A stretch of 15,227 nt of DNA from DATKGW01 sp035510605 (GTDB lineage: Bacteria; Patescibacteriota; Saccharimonadia; Saccharimonadales; CAIOMD01). A program made the position numbers and the translations under genes. Below the pieces are notes generated by a model. That model was given only the letters and a program-made list of their open reading frames with translations. It was not told where the DNA came from and did not search any database. The stretch lies in assembly GCA_035510605.1 (NCBI GenBank), contig DATKGW010000008.1:1-15227 (forward strand), written 5' to 3'. The first letter of the stretch is position 1, and each line of letters starts with the position of its first letter. Positions 6,238 to 11,830 of the stretch are shown here, piece by piece.

Positions 6238-7110
6238 TTATAGTTTACCGCTAAAAGTCCGGTCGAACCAATCAAGAGCTGAATCCAAATTTTCGAACCA
6301 TATAATATCTTTATTGCGTTTGAACCAAGTCATCTGCTTTTTGGCTAAGTGAAGATCACTAATAATAAAGTCAGCTAGGCCTTGTTCCTGACTTTTTTCG
6401 CCCAACAATACACCCCTGAAAGCTTTATATATTCCACCGGTCATAGCCTCGGACTCCCATCCATACAGCTCTACGGCCTTTTTTACTTCTTTTAAAACAT
6501 CAGCCTTGAGCATTAGGTTAGCTCTAGCCTTTATTCGATCGTGCAACACGTCTTTGAAAGGATTTAACCCTATAATTGTGGTTTTATTGGCCAATGGTTT
6601 TTTGGCTATTTTTGTGTCAGCTCTTTCAATCGCCCTAATAAGATACCGCTTATTAAGTCTGTTATCCGGCATTGCAAGACCAGCTTTTAATATCTTCTCC
6701 TGCAGCTGCTCAATACTTAGTTTGCTTAATTTATTGCGTAATTTTGGATTGGCCGGGGCCAGCTTAAAATTATAGATTACTGCATCAACATATAAGCCGC
6801 TACCACCGACAAGTATCGGCAGCTTACCCCTATTTTTTATATCTTCTATCATATCTTCGGCATATTTTTTAAAATCAGCCACTGTAAAAGTCTGACCCGG
6901 ACCAGCTAAATCCAAACCCCAATGCGGTATACCGGATTGTTCCTTTCTGGTGGGTTTAGCCGTGCCAATATCAAGATATTTATATACCGTTCTGGAATCG
7001 GCTGCGATGATTTCTCCGTCAAATTTTTTAGCAATATTAATAGCCAAGGCAGTTTTACCGCTTGCGGTCGGTCCGATAACGGCTAGTAACTCTATTTTTT
7101 TGGCCACCAT
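6238..7110 (-). CDS. miaA: tRNA dimethylallyltransferase MiaA
   Basis: MiaA transfers dimethylallyl from DMAPP to N6 of A37 in tRNAs that read codons starting with U. The 290-residue product has the P-loop GPTASGKT (13-20), the ADSRTVYKYLDIGTAKPT block (37-54, with the conserved Asp38), IPHWGLDLAGPGQTFTVADF, LVGGSGLYVDAVIYN, the RAIERA helix, and the C-terminal QMTWFKRN motif. It is slightly shorter than E. coli MiaA (316), as is common in small genomes; the insertion domain is trimmed. The usual Gln in DSxQVY is Thr here. Its start overlaps the end of atl by 19 bases, and murT follows after 3 bases. An alternative GTG start lies one codon downstream. Confidence 0.95.
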   Translation of the reverse strand: MVAKKIELLAVIGPTASGKTALAINIAKKFDGEIIAADSRTVYKYLDIGTAKPTRKEQSGIPHWGLDLAGPGQTFTVADFKKYAEDMIEDIKNRGKLPILVGGSGLYVDAVIYNFKLAPANPKLRNKLSKLSIEQLQEKILKAGLAMPDNRLNKRYLIRAIERADTKIAKKPLANKTTIIGLNPFKDVLHDRIKARANLMLKADVLKEVKKAVELYGWESEAMTGGIYKAFRGVLLGEKSQEQGLADFIISDLHLAKKQMTWFKRNKDIIWFENLDSALDWFDRTFSGKL

Positions 7111-7400
7111 AGATATTCTTCTAATTTAATTTTGCTATCCTTAACAACAACCCCTTCGTCGGATAACATCCCCGTCTGGCCGCTCCTACCACCCCATGGG
7201 AAGCCACTAGCCATGCCACCCTTAATATTGACTACCCGATGCCAAGAGATATCCTCTGGGCCAAAATGAGCAATCTGGCCGACAACCTGTGCTGCTCCGG
7301 GATGACCGCACAAAGCCGCTATCTGACCGTAGGTTATAACTCTTCCCTGAGGGATATCCATTACCATCCTATAAACTGCATCGCGGAATGATTTGTCCAT
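7092..7400 (-). CDS. Alkyltransferase-like protein (ATL), MGMT family without the acceptor cysteine
   Basis: The 102-residue product is the DNA-binding domain of O6-alkylguanine-DNA alkyltransferases: FRDAVYRMVMDIPQGRVITYGQIAALCG (read as helix-turn), then the recognition helix AAQVVGQIA. In active enzymes the next motif is PCHRVV; here it is SWHRVV, so the methyl-accepting Cys is replaced by Trp. That is the hallmark of ATL proteins (Atl1/YbaZ), which bind O6-alkylguanine lesions and hand them to nucleotide excision repair. The ATG at 7400, one base after the thrS stop, gives the usual ATL length; an upstream TTG at 7445 would add 15 residues inside thrS and is less likely. No Shine-Dalgarno is visible, so translation probably depends on ribosomes finishing thrS. 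It overlaps miaA by 19 bases. Confidence 0.88.
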   Translation of the reverse strand: MDKSFRDAVYRMVMDIPQGRVITYGQIAALCGHPGAAQVVGQIAHFGPEDISWHRVVNIKGGMASGFPWGGRSGQTGMLSDEGVVVKDSKIKLEEYLWWPKK

Positions 7401-7401
7401 A

Positions 7402-9249
7402 CTACATAGTCGTGTGAGTTGTGCGTGATTTAGCTTCGTTGGCAACAGTTTTTAAGAAATTATCGATTTTTATCAGAGATGGCTCTTGTACCACAAGATC
7501 GCTTCGCATACGAGGTATGGTTGTCCCAGTTTCTAGCTCCTTTTCACCAATCACCAGAGTATATGGTAGCTTTATTGTTTCGGCATTTCGTATTTTCTTA
7601 CCGACTGATTCATTACCATCGTCAACACCAACCCTTAAGCCCAGTTTACTGGCTTGTTCAGCTAAATCTTTAGCAAATTTCACTATTTTTTCTGTTTGAT
7701 TCACTGTGGCTATTCTAATCTGTTCTGGTGCCAACCAAACCGGGAATTTGCCGGCAGTATGTTCGATAAACATAGATAAAAAACGTTCCAATGAACCCAT
7801 AATGGCACAATGTACCATCAAAATCCGCTCATGTTCACCTTTTTCGTTGGTACAAAATAAATCAAACCCTTCTGGTTGATTAAAGTCGAGTTGAATAGTA
7901 GCCACCTGCCAAGTACGGCCAAGAGCATCTTGCGTCATAAAATCTAATTTAGGACCGTAAAAAGCCGCCTCACCCTCTCCTAAATCATAATTGTTACCAG
8001 CCCTTTCCTGAACAATAGATTTAAGATCGTTTTCTATACTATTCCATGTCTTTTCGTCACCCATAAACGCCGACATATCTTTAGGATCATGAGTTGATAA
8101 CCTAAGTTTCAGTTTCATGTCGAAGGCACTATAAAACTGTTCTACAACATCCCAGACATTCAGCATCTCTTGTTTGACTTGGTTATATCTACAAAAGATA
8201 TGGGCATCGTCCTGAGTAAATGCCCTAACTCGCATGAGTCCGTTCAATTCACCTGATTGTTCATCCCTGTAACAAGCTGTGGTTTCTCTATAACGAATCG
8301 GCAAATCCCTATAACTACGCGGCTGAGAGTTATATATTTGAGTGTGGTGTGGGCAGTTCATGGGTTTTAATGCAAATTCATGTCCCTCACGAGTTGTAAT
8401 TTTAAAGAGTTCATCATTGAATTTATCCCAATGACCACTTTTAACATAAAGTTCTTTTTTGGTAATATGCGGAATTGACACCTCTTCAAAACCATACTCA
8501 TTACGCAATTCCTGAACAAATATATCCAGCTGTCTCCTTAATACAGTACCCCGTGGTGTCCAAAGTGGTAAGCCGGGGCCAACTAAATCTGAAAATACAA
8601 ACAGATCCAGCTCTTGACCCAGTTTGCGATGATCTCGCTTTTTTGCTTCTTCAAACATTGCCAGATAATCATCTAGTTCTTTTTGAGTAGCAAAAGCCAC
8701 ACCATATAAGCGTTGCATCTGTGGGTTATTCTCTTTGCCACGCCAATAGGCACCAGCTATACGCATTAGCTTAAACGCTCCTATGTCTTTGGTATCTTTT
8801 ACATGAGGACCACGACATAGGTCAGTAAATTCACCGATGGTATATAAAGTTACCTCACTCACTCTATCTCCATTACTCGGCAAGCCCAACTCTTCAATAT
8901 CCATATCTTTTACCGAAGTAGTTCCGGACCGTTTTAGATCATTCAGCAATTCCTTCTTATAGATCTGGTTATTATCCTCGGCCCATTTGATTGCTTCATC
9001 AATCGCTACCTTTTTCATCTTGAAATCACAGTTTTTATCTATGATTTTTCGCATTTCTGCTTCAATTTTCGGAAAATCCTCTTCGGAGATAGTCATTTCA
9101 CCAGGGTCAATATCATAATAAAATCCGTTTTCAATAATCGGCCCTACTCCAAACTTTACTTTTGGCCATAAATTTTTTACAGCCGCTGCCATTATGTGGG
9201 CCAAACTATGGCGCATTGTTTCAAGTTCTTTGAGCGATACGTCTGCCAC
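7402..9249 (-). CDS. thrS: Threonyl-tRNA synthetase
   Basis: ThrRS charges tRNA-Thr. The 615-residue product lacks the N-terminal TGS domain (about 60 residues) and starts directly at the editing domain. The editing motifs are present: HSLAH (His14, His18) and CRGPH (Cys145, His149), so Ser-tRNA-Thr proofreading should work. The class II core follows, with zinc ligands Cys299 (MNCPHH), His350 (QDDAHIF) and His480 (MVHCAI), motif 2 RDEQSGELNGLMRVRAFTQ, motif 3 GSLERF, and the C-terminal anticodon-binding domain from about 505. The start is GTG at 9249: a full AAGGAGG at 9259-9265 lies 9 bases upstream, and no upstream in-frame extension carries a TGS. It is the first gene of a five-gene run, behind a T-box-like leader. 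Confidence 0.96.
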   Translation of the reverse strand: MADVSLKELETMRHSLAHIMAAAVKNLWPKVKFGVGPIIENGFYYDIDPGEMTISEEDFPKIEAEMRKIIDKNCDFKMKKVAIDEAIKWAEDNNQIYKKELLNDLKRSGTTSVKDMDIEELGLPSNGDRVSEVTLYTIGEFTDLCRGPHVKDTKDIGAFKLMRIAGAYWRGKENNPQMQRLYGVAFATQKELDDYLAMFEEAKKRDHRKLGQELDLFVFSDLVGPGLPLWTPRGTVLRRQLDIFVQELRNEYGFEEVSIPHITKKELYVKSGHWDKFNDELFKITTREGHEFALKPMNCPHHTQIYNSQPRSYRDLPIRYRETTACYRDEQSGELNGLMRVRAFTQDDAHIFCRYNQVKQEMLNVWDVVEQFYSAFDMKLKLRLSTHDPKDMSAFMGDEKTWNSIENDLKSIVQERAGNNYDLGEGEAAFYGPKLDFMTQDALGRTWQVATIQLDFNQPEGFDLFCTNEKGEHERILMVHCAIMGSLERFLSMFIEHTAGKFPVWLAPEQIRIATVNQTEKIVKFAKDLAEQASKLGLRVGVDDGNESVGKKIRNAETIKLPYTLVIGEKELETGTTIPRMRSDLVVQEPSLIKIDNFLKTVANEAKSRTTHTTM

Positions 9250-9258
9250 GGTTACTAA

Positions 9259-9265
9259 CCTCCTT
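9259..9265 (-). promoter_or_regulatory. Strong Shine-Dalgarno of thrS
   Basis: AAGGAGG on the minus strand, 9 bases before the GTG at 9249. It is the best ribosome binding site in the window and decides the non-ATG start. It lies downstream of the terminator hairpin, so translation would occur only on read-through transcripts. Confidence 0.85.
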
Positions 9266-9282
9266 ATCCTATTATTGTACTA

Positions 9283-9344
9283 AACTAAAACGCACGAGGC
9301 ATCAGAATGTACGACATTATCGTTTCTGAATTCTCGTGCGTCTC
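9283..9344 (-). terminator. Terminator hairpin of the thrS leader
   Basis: ACGCACGAG (minus strand, forward 9333-9341) pairs with CTCGTGCGT (9290-9298), and an inner TTCAGAA/TTCTGA-type segment (9302-9307 with 9324-9329) extends the stem. The RNA then runs TTTTAGTTTAG, an interrupted U tract. The base of the stem can extend by G-U and A-U pairs into 9342-9344, competing with the antiterminator. It ends about 20 bases before the thrS ribosome binding site. Confidence 0.7.
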
Positions 9345-9563
9345 GGATCCCGACTTTGTCAGGATGGTTCCACCGGACTTCCCTTTTGCTTGTCTTACCT
9401 CGCAGCTTGAGTATTATCTCAAAAAAAGACAAGCATATTGTAAGGGCACTCATGAGGCCGCGATATCGCTCGCTGCCACCGCCGACGGAGCTGATACAGG
9501 TGGTGAGACTGTGTCTTTGCTCTCTGACCACCAGTGTAACACACCTGACAAAACTTCACCTGT
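9283..9563 (-). promoter_or_regulatory. T-box-like riboswitch leader of thrS
   Basis: T-box leaders sense uncharged tRNA and control aminoacyl-tRNA synthetase genes. Read on the minus strand, the 3' part contains GTC-CGG (9373-9378), a 7-base bulge TGGAACC (9366-9372), then ATCCTGAC (9358-9365) pairing with GTCGGGAT (9347-9354), then CCG-A-GAC (9340-9346). This is the T-box antiterminator layout: helix A1, the UGGNACC bulge, helix A2. The UGGA would pair with a tRNA ending UCCA, and the tRNA-Thr at 13927-14001 has discriminator U. A terminator (9283-9344) overlaps the A1 3' strand, giving mutually exclusive folds. Upstream, ACAGGTG (9557-9563) and CACCTGT (9496-9502) can close a short Stem I, and GCTTGTC/GACAAGC a linker stem. 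I could not place the specifier codon with confidence. Confidence 0.62.
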
Positions 9564-9608
9564 GGGAGCTAGTATACTAGCGCTAGCCTAATATTACCAG
9601 TATAATCT

Positions 9609-9626
9609 TATCCACATATGTGGATA
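9609..9626. promoter_or_regulatory. 18-bp perfect palindrome containing two inverted DnaA-box-like sites
   Basis: TATCCACATATGTGGATA is a perfect inverted repeat. Its left half with the preceding T (9608-9616) is TTATCCACA, the DnaA-box consensus; the right half gives GTATCCACA on the other strand. It sits just upstream of TATACT (minus, 9599-9604), a candidate -10 for the thrS leader, and beside TATAAT (plus, 9601-9606). It may be an operator for a dimeric regulator or a DnaA site. No replication gene is nearby. Confidence 0.4.
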
Positions 9627-9683
9627 CTTGCCTTTCACCTCTGTCATTTGATATATTAACAGTAGTTCTTTTAAACGAATTAT

Positions 9684-9703
9684 TTATCGTCACCCGACGA
9701 TAA
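9684..9703 (+). other. 8-bp hairpin abutting the 5' end of tRNA-Val
   Basis: TTATCGTC (9684-9691) and GACGATAA (9696-9703) form a perfect 8-bp stem with an ACCC loop, and the last base pair ends exactly where tRNA-Val begins. It would sit in the pre-tRNA leader next to the RNase P cleavage site. Confidence 0.5.
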
Positions 9704-9780
9704 GGGCTCTTAGCTCAGTTGGCTAGAGCGCTTCCTTGACGTGGAAGAGGTCAGAGGTTCGAATCCTCTAGAGCCCACCA
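9704..9780 (+). tRNA. tRNA-Val (anticodon GAC)
   Basis: A 77-nt cloverleaf: acceptor GGGCTCT/AGAGCCC, D-arm GCTCAGTTGGCTAGAGC, anticodon stem CTTCC/GGAAG with loop TTGACGT (anticodon GAC, reads GUC/GUU), T-arm AGAGG/CCTCT with TTCGAAT, discriminator A and encoded CCA. The dCMP deaminase gene follows 23 bases downstream and may be co-transcribed. Confidence 0.97.
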
Positions 9781-9803
9781 GAATTATTTGTTAGTATTAA
9801 TAC

Positions 9804-10280
9804 ATGAAGAGACGGGGTTATTACAGTTGGGACGAAACATTTATGCAAATGTGTCGCATTATTGCCCAACGCTCTAAAGACCCCAACACTCAAACCGGTG
9901 CTTGTATAGTCAGTGATAAAAATATAATCATTAGCTTCGGTTACAATGGGTTCCCTAGAGGTTGTGATGATGATGTTCTGCCTTGGAATCGAAAAGGTGA
10001 ATTTGCAAAAACCAAGTACCCCTACGTAGTACATGCTGAGGCAAATTCTATACTAAATACTCCTTCTAGCACCGAAGGAGCAAAAATGTATTGCAACTTG
10101 TTTCCTTGTAATGAATGCACCAAAGTAATAATTCAAAAAGGCATTAAAGAAATAGTTTACGAGTCTGACAAATATCACGATGCCAAAGAAACAATCGCCT
10201 CGCGCAAGATGTTAGATCTAGCCGGAATAAAATATCGAAAATATATACCCAAACATAATCTGGTTGATTCAAATAAATAA
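9804..10280 (+). CDS. comEB: dCMP deaminase (deoxycytidylate deaminase, ComEB/DCTD family)
   Basis: This enzyme converts dCMP to dUMP, the precursor for thymidylate synthesis. The 158-residue product has the family start SWDETFMQMCRIIAQRSKDP, then NTQTGACIV, the zinc/catalytic motif VVHAEANSIL (His77, Glu79) and the FPCNECTK motif (Cys102, Cys105). The NGFPRGCDDD block at 48-57 is typical of dCMP rather than free cytidine deaminases. The length is close to that of vertebrate and B. subtilis relatives. The ATG has no Shine-Dalgarno; a TATTAAT lies 3-9 bases before it, so either it is made from the tRNA-Val transcript or it has a leaderless start. nrdR, another deoxynucleotide gene, lies 1.1 kb away. 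Confidence 0.9.
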   Translation: MKRRGYYSWDETFMQMCRIIAQRSKDPNTQTGACIVSDKNIIISFGYNGFPRGCDDDVLPWNRKGEFAKTKYPYVVHAEANSILNTPSSTEGAKMYCNLFPCNECTKVIIQKGIKEIVYESDKYHDAKETIASRKMLDLAGIKYRKYIPKHNLVDSNK

Positions 10281-10297
10281 TCCTTTTTTAAAGGGAT
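10280..10297. terminator. Possible weak terminator between convergent genes
   Basis: ATCCTTT and AAAGGGAT form a short hairpin with a minimal loop in the 22-base gap between the dCMP deaminase and the glycosyltransferase. On the plus strand it is followed a few bases on by TTTATTTTTT. The hairpin is weak. Confidence 0.3.
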
Positions 10298-10302
10298 GTA
10301 AT

Positions 10303-11055
10303 TTATTTTTTGTAATAACCCCTTAAACGTTTAAAGGCAATACTAAATAGCTCTTCTAGGGTGTGAGTATAGGCATGGAAGCTAGATTCTCCGACCAGGC
10401 CCATATTATCTTCTTTGGGGTCAAACCAATCATCTATCTTAAGTAATGCAATTTTATATCCTAACGCTTGAGCTCGCACCAAAACTTCTACGTCAAAACC
10501 CCAACCAAGCGTTTCTAACGGCTCAAAGAGTTTGATTGCCGCTTCTTTATTAAAAGCCTTGAAACCGCACTGGGTATCTTTGATTCCTGGAGTAGCCAGT
10601 ACTCTTATGAGCAGGTTCGAACCTATCGATTTGACTCTTCTGGACCATGTATTGTGAATCTTATTAAGCGGTCGGTCGGCAATTAATAGATCAGCACCGG
10701 TATCTTCTAATATATCAAAGGCTTCTTTAATATATCGAGCTGGTGTAGCTAAATCAGCATCGAGAAATAAGATGTAATCACCTTTTGAGGCCAAGACACC
10801 CTCACGTACGTCTCTACCCTTACCAACCTTTTTGCCAGGTTTAATAAGCTTAAAAGAAGAAAATAAACTACTCCGCCCCTGGGCTAGCTCGGCAGTATTG
10901 TCGTTGCCATCAGCAGCCACCACCACCATCTCTGTTGCCCTGTACCTTTTTTGATCATTTTTTAATGCTTCAGCCACTATTTTAAGATTATTTTCTATAA
11001 TTGCGGCTTCACTGTAAGCAGGTATAACAACCGAATATTTGATTTTTTGTGTCAT
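10303..11055 (-). CDS. Glycosyltransferase family 2, dolichyl/polyprenyl-phosphate glucosyltransferase-like
   Basis: Enzymes of this group move a sugar from a nucleotide donor to a polyprenyl phosphate at the membrane. With the ATG at 11055 the product is 250 residues: a GT-A fold starting YSVVIPAYSEAAIIENNL, a basic GKKVGKGRDVREGVLASKG segment, the metal-binding LDADLATP (Asp99 and Asp101), and DTQCGFKAFNKEAA with GWGFDVEVLVRA, all typical of ALG5-like enzymes. There are no transmembrane helices, so it would be peripheral. A GTG at 11085 would add 10 residues, but a TATACT (11066-11071) lies between the two, favouring the ATG. There is no Shine-Dalgarno. It probably feeds glycan assembly together with the membrane glycosyltransferase at 11831-13444; the donor and acceptor are not known. 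Confidence 0.85.
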   Translation of the reverse strand: MTQKIKYSVVIPAYSEAAIIENNLKIVAEALKNDQKRYRATEMVVVAADGNDNTAELAQGRSSLFSSFKLIKPGKKVGKGRDVREGVLASKGDYILFLDADLATPARYIKEAFDILEDTGADLLIADRPLNKIHNTWSRRVKSIGSNLLIRVLATPGIKDTQCGFKAFNKEAAIKLFEPLETLGWGFDVEVLVRAQALGYKIALLKIDDWFDPKEDNMGLVGESSFHAYTHTLEELFSIAFKRLRGYYKK

Positions 11056-11065
11056 CTTAGAACCA

Positions 11066-11071
11066 AGTATA
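11066..11071 (-). promoter_or_regulatory. -10 element of the family 2 glycosyltransferase gene
   Basis: TATACT on the minus strand, 10 bases before the ATG at 11055, predicting a leader of only about 4 bases. A poor -35 (TTGGTT, 16 bases upstream) is present. Confidence 0.4.
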
Positions 11072-11126
11072 ACGTTTTCTGCCACTTAACCAAAGCACCA
11101 ACAGATATGAAAACTAATCGTAGCTA

Positions 11127-11155
11127 TTGACTTTTTCAATGTTTAATGTTATTAT
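11127..11155 (+). promoter_or_regulatory. Strong promoter of the orphan small transcript
   Basis: TTGACT (11127-11132), a 17-base spacer, TG one base before, and TATTAT (11150-11155) combine a near-consensus -35 with an extended -10. It is the most complete promoter in the window. Transcription should begin at about 11160-11162, at an ATG. Confidence 0.7.
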
Positions 11156-11159
11156 GCTT

Positions 11160-11297
11160 ATGTTAAACGAGGCGTTTTGCTTGAGTAACAATTCACCGTT
11201 AGACAGTTTTCAACTATTCTACGAAGAACTGCGCTCATCAAAGGAGTTCGTTAACCGTATTCGTCGAATCCGTCGAACTACGGTTACTACGAACTAA
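11160..11297 (+). CDS. Possible 45-residue small protein encoded in the orphan transcript
   Basis: An ATG at the predicted transcription start opens a 45-codon frame ending TAA at 11297. The product has an acidic/neutral first half (with SPLDSFQLFYEELRSS) and a strongly basic end (RIRRIRRTTVTTN). It has no membrane segment, no cysteine pair and no family I know. If translated, it would be from a leaderless mRNA, as suggested for other genes here. Against it: the last third of the frame coincides with the long hairpin, so the repeated CGT/CGA codons may reflect RNA structure rather than protein. Confidence 0.3.
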   Translation: MLNEAFCLSNNSPLDSFQLFYEELRSSKEFVNRIRRIRRTTVTTN

Positions 11298-11316
11298 CGA
11301 TCAGTTCGAAGGTTAC

Positions 11317-11349
11317 AAAGGACGTGTTCCACAGAACACGTCCTTTTTT
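11317..11349 (+). terminator. Strong intrinsic terminator of the orphan transcript
   Basis: GGACGTGTTC (11320-11329) pairs with GAACACGTCC (11334-11343) across a 4-base loop, extended by AAA/TTT to 13 bp and followed by a T6 run. It insulates nrdR from the upstream promoter. Confidence 0.9.
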
Positions 11350-11360
11350 CCACTTGGTTT

Positions 11361-11366
11361 TATAAT
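11361..11366 (+). promoter_or_regulatory. -10 element of nrdR
   Basis: A perfect TATAAT immediately after the upstream terminator. Transcription would begin near 11373, at the edge of the NrdR-box palindrome. No good -35 is present, as the expected position lies in the terminator stem. Confidence 0.55.
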
Positions 11367-11373
11367 AGCGTTA

Positions 11374-11389
11374 TGTCAATATATTGACA
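11374..11389. promoter_or_regulatory. NrdR box overlapping the nrdR start
   Basis: TGTCAATATATTGACA is a 16-bp perfect palindrome whose core CAATATATTG matches the core of the known NrdR-box consensus (acaCwATATAwGtgt-type). It starts 8 bases after the -10 and ends on the A of the nrdR ATG. Bound NrdR would block transcription initiation, implying autoregulation. NrdR boxes often come in tandem pairs; only one is seen here. Confidence 0.65.
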
Positions 11390-11829
11390 TGGATTGCATA
11401 TATTGTGGTAAAGAAACAAGAGTTACCAACAGCCGACCCCAGAGAGCCGACCATCAAACCTGGCGTCGCCGACAGTGCACCTCTTGCAGAGCCACTCTAA
11501 CCTCTATAGAACGTATAAAACTAGATGAGGCTCTAAGAGTCCAAAAACGCGGTCGGTCAATTGAGCCATTTTTAAGAGACAAGCTTTTCTTGAGCATCTA
11601 CCAATCTGTTAGCCATCTAAAAAATCCGATCGATACAGCGCATCAACTAACAAATACTGTTTTGCGACATATATTAAAAGAGATCAGCGGACCTACTATC
11701 TCAACCGATAAGATAGCTATACTCACCACCCAGGTTCTTAAACGATACAATGCGGCAGCCGCTGTACGATATTTGTCTTTCCAAAAACAGATGCCAAGAC
11801 CAAGCGACATTAACCGCTCTCTTAAATGA
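11389..11829 (+). CDS. nrdR: Transcriptional repressor NrdR
   Basis: NrdR represses ribonucleotide reductase genes according to the ATP/dATP state. The 146-residue product has the N-terminal zinc ribbon MDCIYCG...RRRQCTSC (Cys3, Cys6, Cys30, Cys33), with the conserved basic WRRRQC and ATLTSIERI, followed by an ATP-cone (about 46-136) with KRGRSIEPFLRDKL and the C-terminal AAAVRYLSFQK. The length is normal. No Shine-Dalgarno precedes the ATG, and the leader is about 15 bases. Its own operator overlaps the start codon. No ribonucleotide reductase gene lies in the window. It ends one base before the stop of the convergent membrane glycosyltransferase. Confidence 0.96.
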   Translation: MDCIYCGKETRVTNSRPQRADHQTWRRRQCTSCRATLTSIERIKLDEALRVQKRGRSIEPFLRDKLFLSIYQSVSHLKNPIDTAHQLTNTVLRHILKEISGPTISTDKIAILTTQVLKRYNAAAAVRYLSFQKQMPRPSDINRSLK

Positions 11830-11830
11830 A

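Larger units (their letters stand above)
11160..11349 (+). ncRNA. Orphan small structured transcript (about 190 nt), function unknown
   Basis: A complete small transcription unit: strong promoter, about 190 nt, then a strong terminator. Its centre folds into a long imperfect hairpin. GTTCGT (11246-11251) pairs with ACGAAC (11289-11294), TAACCGTA (11252-11259) with TACGGTTA (11279-11286), and TTCG (11260-11263) with CGAA (11274-11277), about 18 bp in all around a 10-base loop. It matches no RNA family I recognise (not SRP RNA, tmRNA or 6S). It could be a regulatory RNA, or the mRNA of the 45-codon frame listed separately. It ends 39 bases before nrdR. Confidence 0.5.

Noticed and set aside
7401..7445. 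An upstream TTG start for the ATL gene
   Set aside because: It would read 15 extra codons inside thrS in another frame and exceed the usual ATL length; the ATG at 7400 fits the domain boundary.
9307..9591. A 94-codon plus-strand open frame opposite the thrS leader, with other overlapping frames on both strands
   Set aside because: It lies entirely within the structured thrS leader, has no ribosome binding site, starts inside the terminator hairpin and shows no protein-like pattern. The base pairing on the minus strand explains the sequence better.
9609..9626. The palindrome as part of a replication origin
   Set aside because: Only two DnaA-like sites are present, with no AT-rich unwinding region, dnaA, dnaN or similar genes nearby.
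9609..9626. The same palindrome as an NrdR box
   Set aside because: Its centre is CACATATGTG, which does not fit the CwATATAwG core that the site at 11374-11389 matches.
9704..9780. tRNA-Val as an attachment site for an integrated element
   Set aside because: No integrase, no duplicated tRNA 3' end and only housekeeping genes follow.
11056..11085. A GTG start adding 10 residues to the family 2 glycosyltransferase
   Set aside because: A TATACT promoter element lies between it and the ATG at 11055, and the added residues are outside the fold. It remains possible if a promoter further upstream is used.
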